A stretch of 64,000 nucleotides of DNA from Hexactinellida sp. DTS-2022 (Eukaryota; Porifera; Hexactinellida). Made by a program: the position numbers and the translations under genes. Shown one piece after another: positions 11,324-22,526 of this stretch (position 1 is its first letter; each line of letters starts with the position of its first letter). The stretch covers positions 14,498,501 through 14,562,500 of the forward strand of contig JAPNXP010000001.1 in assembly GCA_028753945.1 (NCBI GenBank), given 5' to 3'. The notes beneath the pieces were generated by a model that was given only the letters and a program-made list of their open reading frames with translations, ran no database searches and was not told the origin of the DNA.

Positions 11324-11368
11324 TATAAAATAAAACGTGTACAGTATTGCATTCAGTTTATAGAAGAG
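11324..11368 (+). promoter_or_regulatory. Core promoter of NHL copy 2
   Basis: TATAAAAT at 11324-11331 and initiator-like ATTCAGTTT, with spacing as in copy 1; the predicted leader is about 14 nt. It directly follows the terminal repeat of the MITE. Confidence 0.6.
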
Positions 11369-12574
11369 ATGGCTGCTGCTAGAGATGAACAGAATGTCGA
11401 TGCTAAGCTAGAAGCTCTGAAACTGGAAATAGAGCGGAGCTTTGATGAGCTGGATTTGCTTCTAGCGGAGAAGAGACGGAATCTCCTGGGGAGACTAGCG
11501 AGAATGAAGGAGGGACACGACAGGAATGCAGAGCTGGATGCGGCAATGGAACAGCTGAGAATTGTGAGGGATACCGCAGTTAATGTGATGACTAGCAACA
11601 TTCTAGGAGGGAAATTGGATTCTATTTGGAAAGGATTGGATACGGAAATAGGAGTGAAAGAGGATTTGAAGGTAGCAGTGAAAAATCTTTCGTTTGTTGA
11701 GTTTCGTTGTTTCTCTGGTAGAATTCGTAATGCGATCGAAGAGACTGATTTGATAGAACTGATGCCAGAGTATGTGGGGAGAGAAAGTCCTGTTCTTAAG
11801 AGGTGTAAGAAGGGCAGTGGAAATGGCGAGTTTATGACTCCAAGTGACATATCAATTGATAGAATAAGGAATGAAGTCTTGATTGCAGATAAAAATAACA
11901 GTCGCATACAAATACTGAATACAGAAGGAGAGTATCTACGTTCATTCGGAACAGAGCACTTGAAAGAGCCACGTGGTATTTGTGTGTCACAAGATGGTGT
12001 GTTTGTGACTGATAGGGCGAGAGATTGTTTGATGAGGTTTAGTCTAGCCGGACAATTCATAAACAAGACTGGATCCAGAGGCACTACACCAGGGTGCTTT
12101 AAGGGAATATCAGGATTGTGTTATGAAGCTGGATTTGTTTATGTATGTGATTTTAGTATGCAAAGAATCCAAGTATTCGACTTAAATCTCGAATTTGTTA
12201 AAGAGTTTGGTTCTGGAGAAATTAAATACCCCACTGACATCACTATCCACTCAGACACTCTCCATATTCTGTCTGCACAACACAATACAATCTACTGCTA
12301 CAACAGAGATGATACTTTTCTTAAGAAGATAGAGTTAACTGGACAAGAGCAACCTATGATAGCAGCTCTATTCTTCACAATGGACACGAAAGCTAACTTC
12401 TTAATTACTGATAACTCTATTTACGAAATTCGTATCTTCTCACCTGATGGAGTACTCAAGCACATCCTAGGAAAAGGCCACCTCAGATTCCTAGCTGGTA
12501 TTACACTAGACAACGCAAATAATATTATTTGTGTGAGTAATGGTAATGCTAATGACTGCTTTCAGAAGTACTAA
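11369..12574 (+). CDS. Coiled-coil/NHL-repeat protein, array copy 2 (401 aa)
   Basis: Same architecture as copy 1: coiled coil about 1-110, NHL propeller about 149-401. I chose the ATG at 11369 because it is the shared start; an in-frame upstream ATG at 11225 would translate MITE and promoter sequence. Distinctive features are SIWKGL at about residues 85-90, TPSDIS in blade 1, RA after VTD, FS after VCD and NRDD. It lacks the two-codon SI insert. The first about 740 bp of the gene, and 2 kb upstream, are essentially identical to copy 5; the remainder is not. Confidence 0.9.
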   Translation: MAAARDEQNVDAKLEALKLEIERSFDELDLLLAEKRRNLLGRLARMKEGHDRNAELDAAMEQLRIVRDTAVNVMTSNILGGKLDSIWKGLDTEIGVKEDLKVAVKNLSFVEFRCFSGRIRNAIEETDLIELMPEYVGRESPVLKRCKKGSGNGEFMTPSDISIDRIRNEVLIADKNNSRIQILNTEGEYLRSFGTEHLKEPRGICVSQDGVFVTDRARDCLMRFSLAGQFINKTGSRGTTPGCFKGISGLCYEAGFVYVCDFSMQRIQVFDLNLEFVKEFGSGEIKYPTDITIHSDTLHILSAQHNTIYCYNRDDTFLKKIELTGQEQPMIAALFFTMDTKANFLITDNSIYEIRIFSPDGVLKHILGKGHLRFLAGITLDNANNIICVSNGNANDCFQKY

Positions 12575-13371
12575 TTTAGATATATTCTAATAGTACTTTC
12601 CCTAATTTTATCTGACATTTTTTGTTAACCGTGAACTAATAATCCTAATTTCCTCCCATTAGGTAAATGTTATTCTCTAATTTGATATGTATTATATTGT
12701 TTGATGGAATTTATTAGATGATTATTTTGTCAATTAACTTTAAGGGTACAGATAGTATGAGTTGCTGGTAGAGCAAGGTTGAAACCGTATAAACTGAACA
12801 AGTTCTAATGAATATTGCTACAAATCAACCTATGAATGGCGTTCACGTCAGGCCCGTAGCCAGGGGAGGGCTGATCCCTCCTGAGAATTCTTACTTTCCA
12901 ATAAACACCGTTGAATATTCTTAGCTTTCCATAATGTATGAGGATCATCCAGGCTTTCATCCAAACAAAATTTACCGTGCGCCTAGAATTAAATCGATTC
13001 GTTCAGACGCGCCATGGCCTACTATATACGGCTATACATGCTACCGAATCATAAGAAAAAATAAGTGTCCAGTTTTGTAATTTTATTCTAAGCTAACGGC
13101 ATAATTTGTATTGTATATGGGACAATCAATCATTGCGAGTCCATTGTAATCACTTTTGACTTAGATTTGTGGTTAAGCTGTTTAATTAAAAATTTTCACA
13201 CCTAGTGAAAATTTTGTTGTAATCGCATCAAGCTGATGGGGACTATTTCAGGAACAAGTCCAAATATCTAAGAAAATATTCGCATCTTCCATCTCGAAAG
13301 GTGACAAAACCTTTAACCAATTAAATTCGAGGTCTTTTCCAATATGGATTATCAGCTTTCATTCAATGGTC
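12575..13371. other. 3' flank of copy 2 and unit-specific DNA
   Basis: About 12575-12760 is a diverged 3' flank. About 12850-12960 carries a degenerate hAT-like end (CAGGCCCGTAGCCAGGGG). About 13245-13370 is a plus-strand fragment of the H1 element (words such as AAGGTGACAAAACCTTTAACC). No gene seen. Confidence 0.5.
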
Positions 13372-13801
13372 ATATGTCCCCCGGACTTGTGGTCCTAGGA
13401 CCAGCTGTCCCCCCGGACTTGTGGTCCTAGGGTCAGATGTCCCCCCGGACCAGTGGTCCTAGGGTCAGATGTCCCCCGGACCAGTGGTCCTAGGACCAGC
13501 TGTCCCCCCGGACTTGTGGTCCTAGGACCAGCTGTCCCCCCGGACTTGTGGTCCTAGGGTCAGATGTCCCCCCGGACCAGTGGTCCTAGGGTCAGATGTC
13601 CCCCGGACCAGTGGTCCTAGGGTCAGATGTCCCCCGGACCAGTGGTCCTAGGGTCAGATGTCCCCCCGGACCTGTGGCCCTAGGGTCAGATGTCCCCCCG
13701 GACCAGTGGTCCTAGGGTCAGATGTCCCCCCGGACCAGTGGACTAGAGTCAGATGTCCCTCCCGGACCAGTAGATTAGGGTCAGATGTCCCTCCCGGACC
13801 A
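13372..13801. repeat. GC-rich 31-33-bp minisatellite, about 13 copies
   Basis: The tandem unit is GGTCCTAGGGTCAGATGTCC plus CCCCGGACCAGT, with variants GGACTTGT and GGTCCTAGGACC. Each unit contains self-complementary stretches (GTCC..GGAC and GGTCCTAGGACC), so the array can fold into hairpins. Composition contrasts sharply with the AT-rich surroundings. Confidence 0.9.
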
Positions 13802-13806
13802 TTGAC

Positions 13807-13965
13807 AACGCTATTGACTGCTTCCAGAAATACTAACCTAATTATACTCTAACTAGCTAATTAGTCCTCCGTATTTTGATTTGACACTATTTTCTGAACT
13901 AAATGTCCTATTCTACCTATAATGTTATTCGGTATTTAGATATGAATTGTTTTACTGAATTAAAT
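13807..13965 (+). pseudogene. NHL gene relic: C-terminal codons plus 3' flank (copy 9)
   Basis: AACGCTATTGACTGCTTCC and the following codons through the stop TAA (13834-13836) match the last about 9 codons of the NHL genes. The next about 130 bp match their 3' flank (TAATTATACTCTAACTAGC). The rest of the gene is absent and the minisatellite sits at the break. It shows that the array once held another copy, lost by deletion. Confidence 0.85.
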
Positions 13966-13971
13966 TAAACA

Positions 13972-15485
13972 GGCTGCTCGTCCGCGCTACGCGCTTCTTA
14001 CAACTTTCACTCGGTCCTGCGGCCCTCGTTAGTATTCAAACACATGCCTTTTCAAATTAAATGACGTTGTACTCCAATAGACGTAATGCAAATTGAGTAA
14101 TTTATGTGCATGATTGAGCTCAAACTGAATATAGGCACCTATAAAAAAACTGTCGGTTATTTAACGAAAAAATAGCAAAAGTTATTTACCCCCTCCTCTA
14201 CATCTCGCTTATGCCATTTTGTATAAAAAAGGGCGGGCTGTAACACTTACCCTTGAGCATTACTTAAAATTCAAAGGCCCTATGGCCTATGCACAGTTGA
14301 TTATATTACGGGGAATCATATGGATAATATTTATTTGACCGCTAGTGAACCACGTAACAGTAATGCTATTGTTTCAGAGTAGGGCTGTGTCCCCCTAAGC
14401 TGTCTATTTATATCCGTGAGCCATAGGTATATATGTACGTATAAGGACATAAAAAATAAAGTTTTCTAGATATTAACGCATGTCTGTGTATAACAGTGTT
14501 TCTCAAACATTTTTCGGACAGCGCCCTTGTCAACAATATACTCTCGATACCGCTCCTAGCACAAAGTCTCAATATTTGATTTTTTATTTGTTTAACAAAT
14601 CCGTATTTGATTTAATGAATCAGCACTATGGTCTACATTTCTTTTACTATTCATTTATTCTATCTAGATTCTAGTTCATCAATTCTATTCGGTTTAGATT
14701 TGTTTTATATTTAAATTAAAGAGATCACTGAGTTGTAAAGTTAATATCTGATTTAAGAACAGGATTCTGCTTTATTCGATTAGGAAAGCCAGTGACAGTG
14801 TAAAAATTGTATTGGTCATTCATTTTTAAAGGACTGGCTTTTGTTAATAATCACCAATGCAATAGTAATTACAACTGTTAATGGCTTTTTGACCCTTGAA
14901 GTTTTTGTTTGCACCCATTGCTAATTAATATTTAGGAATATTTTATCGCTGTTTTTACAGGAGGTTGTATTTCTGTTTCGCGTTCTGAACCCCCATAGCG
15001 CCCTCCCAGCGCCCCCTTGCTGTATGCCCCATATTTCCTTATCAATTGGGACGTGGAGAAGTTATTGAATTGATTGGTAATTATTGCATATCAATAGACA
15101 CAATGGAATGTTAGAAATGTATGGGTAGACAGACTGACACAAATAACTGATTGGATGAATGAACTTCCTCTCGACCAATAAAATCAGCCTCAGATAGGCA
15201 TTCTATAATGCACACTTAACAATTGATAGACACTAAAATCCTTTTATACGAATTGAATGCTAGCTGCTAATCCATACTGGAAAACCCTCGAATTTAATAG
15301 GCTAAAGGTTTGTCACCTTTAGGGAGGGAAGATGTGAATATTATCTTAGATATTAGAACTTGTTTCTAGATACACCATTCCCTACCCCCCTGCCAAATTT
15401 CAAGTATGTAGCTCTTACCAGTTCCTCAATCAATTCTGAACAAACAAAAACAAAACAAAAACCTTTGTGTTTAATATATAAGATA
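13972..15485 (-). mobile_element. H1 Helitron-like element, longest copy (1.5 kb, reversed)
   Basis: The 5' end (at 15485, minus) reads TCTTATATATTAAACAC; the 3' end reads GGACGAGCAGCCTGT after a GC-rich block rich in CGCG. Other units keep the empty site TTAAATTAAATTACTTATTG. Segments about 14160-14440 and 15020-15480 are the reverse complement of 27140-27880. It includes a core (14450-15010) absent from shorter copies. No replicase frame is visible, so it is non-autonomous. Helitron assignment rests on the TC start and A/T target. Confidence 0.6.
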
Positions 15486-16087
15486 TATTGTCTATTAACT
15501 TTAAGGTACTGATATAGTATTAGCTTCGTGTAGTAGGTAAGGGACTGATACTCATGAGAATGGGATTATGTATTTATACCTAATTGCAAGGTCGAAATAA
15601 ATATATTCAACAGGGCTAATCCTATAATTCCATGGACGGTATTAGACGGTTAGATCTCAAATTTGTTTTACGGTCATTGGGAGGGGTCAACAGAATTGTT
15701 AATTACTATAGAGGATCAATGGTGGAAATGTTGGAAATTGCTTCCATTATCCACCAACTTTATTGTAATATAGTTTCAGTTCCATTTCCAGTAACCTGTT
15801 GTTCAGAAATGAGAAATGTACTGGTTTGATAAAGGATATTATTCAAATATACCCGATCGGATCCTGGTATAGCGGAGTGATACTTGGTTCGTCCAGTCCC
15901 TAAAAGTCAAGGACGATGGCAACTCTGTTGGCAACCCTCTAGGAATACAAGGTTTATCCAAGGATTTGAGCTTTTAAATTTCCTCAGAGTAATATTAAAT
16001 GAATCTCAAGGCTGTGTTAGTAATGCAAAAGTATATACCCTCTCAGCGGGTATACTGTTAAGTGGTAGGGTGAACTTTTGAGTATTA

Positions 16088-16547
16088 CAGTAAACCTTCA
16101 GAAAAGGAACACCCTGGGAACCAAACATAATGTTCACTTTTCATGATGTATCATTATGTGTCCTGTCCAGATTATACCTCCAATACTAACTTATCACAAA
16201 TTGTCTAATGAAGCCACATCATGAATACTTTGTGCATTCTCAACAAGTGCGAAAACATAGCTCCCAGTTAGCTCCCAGAAAGTCCATCTCAAACAGGTCA
16301 AATAACACCCTCTCCAACATGGCTAAAATCCTCCAAAAATCGTATGTTCACTTTTATGAGGGCATATCCTATACAATTGGTACAATTGGGACCAAATTAT
16401 GTGTTCACATTTCACTTTTCAAAGGTGTTCAGAAGTTGGAGGGTAAACACTGTGAAAACAATGGAAAAATTAGGGACCGAGAAAAAGTGTTCATATTTTG
16501 GAATTGTTCATTTAAATTGAAGGTGTTCACTTTTTGCGGTTTTATTG
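16088..16547. mobile_element. CAGTAAACC MITE, unit 2/3 spacer
   Basis: Left end TACAGTAAACCTTCAGAAAAG; the right end is degenerate (GCGGTTTTATTG). Same internal GGTGTTCA repeats as at 6436-6890. Confidence 0.6.
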
Positions 16548-16722
16548 TATTTCTATCTTGGATCCTCTACATAAAATCATACTAAAAGTTCAAGTAACTC
16601 GGAATAAGATAAGAATTTCAGGTATCCATTATGGCACCCTATAACTCATAGTCAACCAAGCAGACTTGGACCGGGTCAAGATTTCATGACCCGGTTAGTT
16701 CTGATCCGATGACCCGGGTTAG

Positions 16723-16888
16723 GAAATTTTATTCCCATTCTCGTGCAACCAATGAATCGAGTAGCTCAGATCAGATTCTTAATCGGGAGGAGATTGTTGC
16801 TTATTTCTGCATTCCTTGTTGGCAGGATGGTTGTCCTGTTTGCCCTGCTGCTTTGGAATTGCAAGAGCTCATCGATAATCCTTGCTAG
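16723..16888 (+). pseudogene. Possible terminal exon of second family, spacer before copy 3
   Basis: Exactly the same length (166 bp) and frame as 7068-7233, from acceptor GGGTTAG to the stop after DNPC, reading HSRATNESSSSDQILNREE and CIPCWQDGCPVC. No indel relative to unit 1. Function unknown; coding status unproven. Confidence 0.25.
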
Positions 16889-17241
16889 ATAATTGATGCA
16901 TTATATTAGCTATGGTATACTTACGATTGGAATCGCCTCTTTTGGTCCCCAAATGTTCACTTCTGTTGATGTGAAATAAGGCTTTGAGAGCCAATCTGTT
17001 TACCTCAAACTTATATTAAGTATCATCAGTTGATTCTAATATTTATTTCTGATGTCGATAAACAGACTAGTTAGTTCGGGTAGGCTGAACACACATAGTC
17101 TCTCATTTTTCTTCACCTGTAGAGAGAGGAAACCCGCCCTTAATTTCCTCACCTGAATCTTTCTGCAAGTTCAAAGTGAGTTTGACAAGTTATGCCTACC
17201 AACACAGCTAGGTTTGCTCCCATCACCCTAGGCTACCTTGT

Positions 17242-17342
17242 CAGGGCCGGCGGACAGACCAATAGACTGACCACTCCTACGTCACTAGTTAGACCGGTCA
17301 AGTCATGGCCTGACCACTATATAACTGCTTCAGCCGGCCTTG
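17242..17342. mobile_element. CAGGGCCGGCGG MITE, spacer before copy 3
   Basis: Flanked by CTTGT on both sides, as in unit 1, with an internal deletion shortening the left arm. Confidence 0.65.
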
Positions 17343-18538
17343 CTTGTTCTGATAGTTCTAACTCTGGGAAGTGGCGGCGCGAGGGGGGGGCGGAATCGCT
17401 TGTCTGATATAGGAGTACTTAATATTAATTCGGAAATGATATACGCTCTGGACTCTGGACATGGTGTCCATAATTAGCCGTTTTGCTGAGATGCCCCACG
17501 CATACTATTATAGGACAGATTATTTAACTAGTTTGTCATTAAATTATCGATTTTGGTCTGAATGTGTATTTTGGAATGTTTACAACTATTGGGTTTGCCC
17601 CTCCAGTGCGTGGGGCCGCACCCCCAAGGGAGCAGTGCTGCCGCCGCCCTGACTCTGAGTAGCTACGTCACTAGTTACTAGTTTTAATACAGTTCTGACT
17701 CTGGGTAGCTCCTCCAATGTCAAACTAAGATCCACTCGGTATCCGTGGAGGTATGAATAAAATATAAACCCTTGGAGGGCGATGGTTCGCAAGTAATCAA
17801 ATTGTAGTCTTCTTCGTGAAAAGAGATATAATAGTTGGAATTTAAATATTTAATTAAATTTCCAGTTATATACTGTCTAAAAAATTCGGGGAAATTAATA
17901 TTATGAGCAGATTTGTTCCAATAATTCTAGGAATGGCGGAAAATTAGTCGCTTGGAAAATTGCTCGCCGGAAAATTGGTGGCCAGAAAATTAGTCGGAGG
18001 AATAATATTACCATTAACACTCGCTTAATATACTGATTATTCATACTATATACGAAAGGGTGTAAAGTTGTATTAGGTTCCCATTGTCCAAAGATTTTCT
18101 AACAGTAGTTAGACATAATGATAGCTATGGTACTGTAGTTATTGTACTATTATTCTGTATCACAGTGTAGTATCTAATTATAGCGAACTGGTGTAATCTG
18201 ATAGGAAATTATTCTAACAGACCCACAGTAGATACATCTTGTGCCAACTAACAGTATAATGCGATAGGATATTATGTTAAACCAATTGAATAACGTATTA
18301 TACATCAAACAACTAACAAACAACATCAACAATAAATTCTAGTTAATTATAACTCTATCGCATTATTGGTGAGTTTATGGATTTTTCATAATTATTCACT
18401 GCTATTATATTCTATTCTAATACGATCAAATATTTTTGTAAGGAATTTAATTTTGCATATTTATTCTATGAATATTCATAACTATTGTTGCCATGATACA
18501 TAAAACTGTTAGAAAGGTGTTAGCCGATATACGTAGTA

Positions 18539-18951
18539 CAGTGGAACTCGCTTAATACGTACTCTCAGATACTACGTACTGTTCTCTAATAGCCGATTCT
18601 TCCTCCTATCTGATACATTATAGATGATTCGGTTATTACGTAAACGGATAGGACGTGCCAATCTCCAAGTAAATATAATGCATTTATTTTAATTCGGTTA
18701 GTACTACGTACTCTAGAAAACTATCAGCAGAACTCAGTTAGTGTTTGGTTTAAGTGAGTAGGTGACAACTGAAATACTTTAATCTTATCATTAAGTATGT
18801 TAAAGACTTGAATACCCTACATCGTCTTCATATCATTGAACAAGTCAGTATTTCGACTTGTTGATTATGCATCCGGATAAGACGTACCTCGGTTAGTACG
18901 TAGTACTTATTCTTGTTTCCCAGGGAGGTCCGTCATAACCGAGTTCCACTG
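18539..18951. mobile_element. CAGTGGAACTCG pogo-like MITE, unit 3
   Basis: Ends CAGTGGAACTCGCTTAATACG and CATAACCGAGTTCCACTG. The right terminus is the best preserved in the window. Confidence 0.7.
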
Positions 18952-19444
18952 AATATGATTATACTGTAGTTAAAACAGTACCAGAGTCTTGTATTCACAC
19001 AGGATATCACCAATTAGCTCTGGAATCTGGATGCACCTAAATATTTAATTTCAGATCATTTTCTTGTTTGGAATCAGTCATGAATAGCTTTTTAATTCAA
19101 TTGTTGTGTTTCACAACTATGTTGAAATTATTGCAATCATTTAGATGGTACTATATTACAAAATGACTGTAATAGACATTTGTCCTATATTATACTATGT
19201 TGTTTAGTATACTTACATTTAATCATTTGTTTGTATCGGAACGAACTTTTGTGGATATTTCGAGTGCAAACCTCGGAAACCAAAAGTCGGGAACCAAAAG
19301 TTATCCCTATACCAAAAATAAATTTTGTAAACCGTCCAGTTTCTTCAATCAACTCGGAACATAAAAACAAATACATGCACACTGAAATGTATTATTAATA
19401 GTACGTATAATTTAGATTCCCATGCACTTAATAAACTACTAATA

Positions 19445-19581
19445 GAATCAAATTCCGTTATAACGAAGTGCTCAGAGACCGTGGTTTCATTTCGTTATAA
19501 GCAGAATTCGTTATAACCGGAGTAAAATCAATACCTTATAGGCTATGGTATATAATATAATGTTATAACGGAAGTTGATTG
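19445..19581. mobile_element. CGTTATAA MITE, unit 3
   Basis: AATTCCGTTATAACGAAGTG at left, ATAACGGAAGTTGATTG at right, same interior as at 10083-10221. Confidence 0.6.
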
Positions 19582-19695
19582 TAATTTGGGCGCACAAGAG
19601 TCTCTTTGTATATACTATATTGTAATAGTTTGTTTTGATATGTAAGCCAGTAAATCTGAGATGGATAGTTTAGGGACTCAATGGGGTTCAGAGCT

Positions 19696-19720
19696 GCAAA
19701 TGGGTCAGTGACCCATTTGC
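19696..19720. repeat. Perfect 12-bp-arm palindrome
   Basis: GCAAATGGGTCA, one base, then TGACCCATTTGC. It lies at the left edge of an insertion absent from other units. It could be a foldback remnant or a cruciform site. Confidence 0.8.
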
Positions 19721-20317
19721 TCTAGGGAGCGATGCGCACTAGTATATATAGATATACTGTAGAATCAATCTATATAGATACTAACGTGCTTTGCGGAAGA
19801 ACCCAACCACATACCAACCGTTTTGCGGTTTGTGTATGATCTATACACATAAAACATTGATTATAAAGCGTAAATAGGCCTAAATAGTCAAATTTAAAAA
19901 TGTTAAATTTTAGTGATTACGTCATCATGTGATAATGAGTAAGCATATTGGCAATCTGGTGTTACCAAAGTGTCCGCATCATTAATGTGCATGTTCTATT
20001 AAATTTTCAGATATTTATCTCTTAGAGTGCGCGAATTATATGGGATTAAGTGACTATTCAGGGTTCTCGAAATGTGACAATGACGTCATAACTTGTCGTG
20101 TTGTGGGAAATTTAGAGTGAAAACCTCAAATTATTGACGGGTGCCAAAAGTTACCCCAATATGCCAAAAATCACATTTGGAGACCGGAAACTTAATGCTT
20201 TATCAATTTTTATAATTGGAGCCTCTCAGACTCAAGTTAAAAACCCCGAGATCGCGACGTTCCAGTCCTTTACTTAAGGAGTCTATGAGGTCATACAATA
20301 ACCTCAACCTAGGTGTT

Positions 20318-20486
20318 AGTAGAACCTGACTAATCCGAAACTCGTTCGGATAAGAAATTTCAAACGGATTATGGCGAATTCCGGATTATAGAGTGAATTT
20401 TCCATAATACGACGTTCATTGGATATAAAATTTGTGTCTGATTAAGGTGAATTCATGATTATGAATCGGATTACGCAGGTTTACTG
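20318..20486. mobile_element. Promoter-proximal pogo-like MITE, unit 3
   Basis: AGTAGAACCTGACTAATCC at left (outermost bases lost), GGATTACGCAGGTTTACTG at right, abutting the TATA box. Confidence 0.7.
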
Positions 20487-20489
20487 TAC

Positions 20490-20534
20490 TATAAAATAAA
20501 ACGTGTACAGTATTGCATTCAGTTTATAGAAGAG
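20490..20534 (+). promoter_or_regulatory. Core promoter of NHL copy 3
   Basis: TATAAAAT at 20490-20497, initiator-like TTCAGTTT near 20518, leader about 14 nt. Confidence 0.6.
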
Positions 20535-21740
20535 ATGGCTGCTGCTAGAGATGAACAGAATGTCGATGCTAAGCTAGAAGCTCTGAAACTGGAAATAGAG
20601 CGGAGCTTTGATGAGCTGGATTTGCTTCTAGCGGAGAAGAGACGGAATCTCCTGGGGAGACTAGCGAGAATGAAGGAGGGACACGACAGGAATGCAGAGC
20701 TGGATGCGGCAATGGAACAGCTGAGAATTGTGAGAGATACCGCAGTTAATGTGATGACTAGCAACATTCTAGGAGGGAAATTGGATTCTGTTAGAGAATA
20801 CTTTGATACGGAAATAGGAGCGAAAGAGGATTTGAAGGTAGCAGTGGAAAAATTTTCGTTTGTTGAGTTTCGTTGTTTCTCTGGTAGAATTCGTAAAGCG
20901 ATCGAAGAAACCGATTTAATAGAACTGATGCCAGAGTATGTGGGGAGAGAAAGTCCTGTTCTTAAGAGGTGTAAGAAGGGCAGTGGAAATGGCGAGTTTA
21001 TTAATCCAAGTGGAATTTCGGTCGATAGAATAAGGAATGAAGTCTTGATTGCTGATAAAAATAACAGTCGCATACAAGTCTTGAATACAGAAGGAGAGTA
21101 TCTACGTTCATTCGGAACAGAGCACTTGAAAGAGCCACGTGGTATTTGTGTGTCACAAGATGGTGTGTTTGTTACCGATAGGGCAAGAGAATGTTTGATG
21201 ATGTTTAGTCTAGCCGGACAATTCATAAACAAGACTGGATCCAGAGGCACTACACCAGGGTGCTTTAAGGGAATACGAGGATTATGTTATGAAGCTGGAT
21301 TTGTTTATGTATGTGATAGTGGGATGCAAAGAATCCAAGTATTCGATTTAAATCTCGAATTCGTTAAAGAGTTCGGTTCTGGAGAGATCAAATACCCCAC
21401 TGACATCACTATCCACTCAGACACTCTCCATATTCTGTCTCTAAAACATAATACAATCTACTGCTTCAACAGAGATGGTACTTATCAGAAGAAGATAGAG
21501 TTAACTGGACAGGAGCAACCTATGAGAGTTGCTCTATTCTTCACAATGGACACGAAAGGCAACTTCTTAATAACTGATAACTCTATAAACGAAATCAGTA
21601 TCTTCTCACCTGATGGAGTACTCAAGCACATCCTAGGAAAAGGCCACCTCAGATCATTAACTGGTATTACACTAGACAACGCAAATAATATTATTTGTGT
21701 TTGTCATGGTAATGAAAATGACAACTTCCAGAAATACTAA
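20535..21740 (+). CDS. Coiled-coil/NHL-repeat protein, array copy 3 (401 aa)
   Basis: Full-length copy, coiled coil then NHL propeller. Distinctive residues: VREYFDTEIGAKE and EKFSF in the coiled-coil tail, NPSGISVD in blade 1, RA after VTD, SG after VCD, LK after HILS, FNRDGTYQ in blade 4 and PMRVAL in blade 5. The C-terminus is CVCHGNENDNFQKY, shared with copy 4 together with a nearly identical 3' flank to about 21900, so copies 3 and 4 are relatives at their 3' ends. No indels relative to copy 2, consistent with a maintained reading frame. Confidence 0.9.
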   Translation: MAAARDEQNVDAKLEALKLEIERSFDELDLLLAEKRRNLLGRLARMKEGHDRNAELDAAMEQLRIVRDTAVNVMTSNILGGKLDSVREYFDTEIGAKEDLKVAVEKFSFVEFRCFSGRIRKAIEETDLIELMPEYVGRESPVLKRCKKGSGNGEFINPSGISVDRIRNEVLIADKNNSRIQVLNTEGEYLRSFGTEHLKEPRGICVSQDGVFVTDRARECLMMFSLAGQFINKTGSRGTTPGCFKGIRGLCYEAGFVYVCDSGMQRIQVFDLNLEFVKEFGSGEIKYPTDITIHSDTLHILSLKHNTIYCFNRDGTYQKKIELTGQEQPMRVALFFTMDTKGNFLITDNSINEISIFSPDGVLKHILGKGHLRSLTGITLDNANNIICVCHGNENDNFQKY

Positions 21741-22526
21741 CCTAATTATACTCTAACTAGTTAATTAGTCCTTCCCTAACTTTGATTTGACCTTATTTGC
21801 TGAACTAAATGTCCAATTACTCTTCTACCTTGTAATTGTTATTCGCTATTCTGATATGAATTGTTGACTGAATTAAATTAAATTATTGTATTGTCAATTA
21901 TGGGTACTAAATTACTAATGCACACAGTATAAGTAGATTCTTGTTGTAGATATTGGGAATTTGGGACTGATGCTAATATGAATGTGGGATTATGTATTTA
22001 TACCTAATAGCAAGGTCGAAATAAATATATTCAACAGGGCTAATCCAATAGTTCCATGGGGTGTTAGACGATCAGAAGATCTCAAATTTGTTTTACGGTC
22101 ATTGGGAGGGGTCAACAGAATGTTTGGTATTTACTATAGGGCATCAATGGTGGAAAATGTTGGAAATTGCTGATCCACCAGCTTTAGACTCTAATTATTG
22201 TAATATAGTTTCAGTTCCATTTCCAGTAACCTGTTCAGAAATGAGAAATGTACTCGTTTTACAAAGAGATAATACTCAATTATACCCGATCGGATCCTGG
22301 TATAGCGGAATAATACTTGGTTATGTTCGGTCCATAGAAGTCAAGGACGATCGAAATTCTGTTGGCAACCCTCCCTCTAGGATTACAAGGATTATCCAAG
22401 GGTTTGAATTTTTAAATTGCTTCACAGTAATATTAATGAATCTCAAGGCTATGTTAGTAATGCAAACAGTATATACCCTCTACAGCGGGTATACTGTTAA
22501 GTGATAGGTTTAACTGTTGAGTATTA

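Larger units (their letters stand above)
15486..20317. other. Spacer upstream of NHL copy 3
   Basis: Standard module order: 3' block with AATAAA near 15597, CAGTAAACC MITE, possible exon, CAGGGCCGGCGG MITE, a noncoding block with a conserved minus frame (17586-17792), conserved block 18010-18538, CAGTGGAACTCG MITE, CGTTATAA MITE. About 19690-20200 is an insertion with a perfect hairpin; related sequence occurs at about 57590-57740. Confidence 0.55.

Noticed and set aside
11225-11368. N-terminal extension of copies 2 and 5 (449 and 451 aa)
   Set aside because: The extra 48 codons translate the MITE end, TATA box and leader; no other copy has the frame open there. It reflects MITE sequence, not protein.
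13372-13801. CRISPR-like array
   Set aside because: Adjacent units have no unique spacers, there are no cas genes, and the context is eukaryotic; it is a minisatellite.
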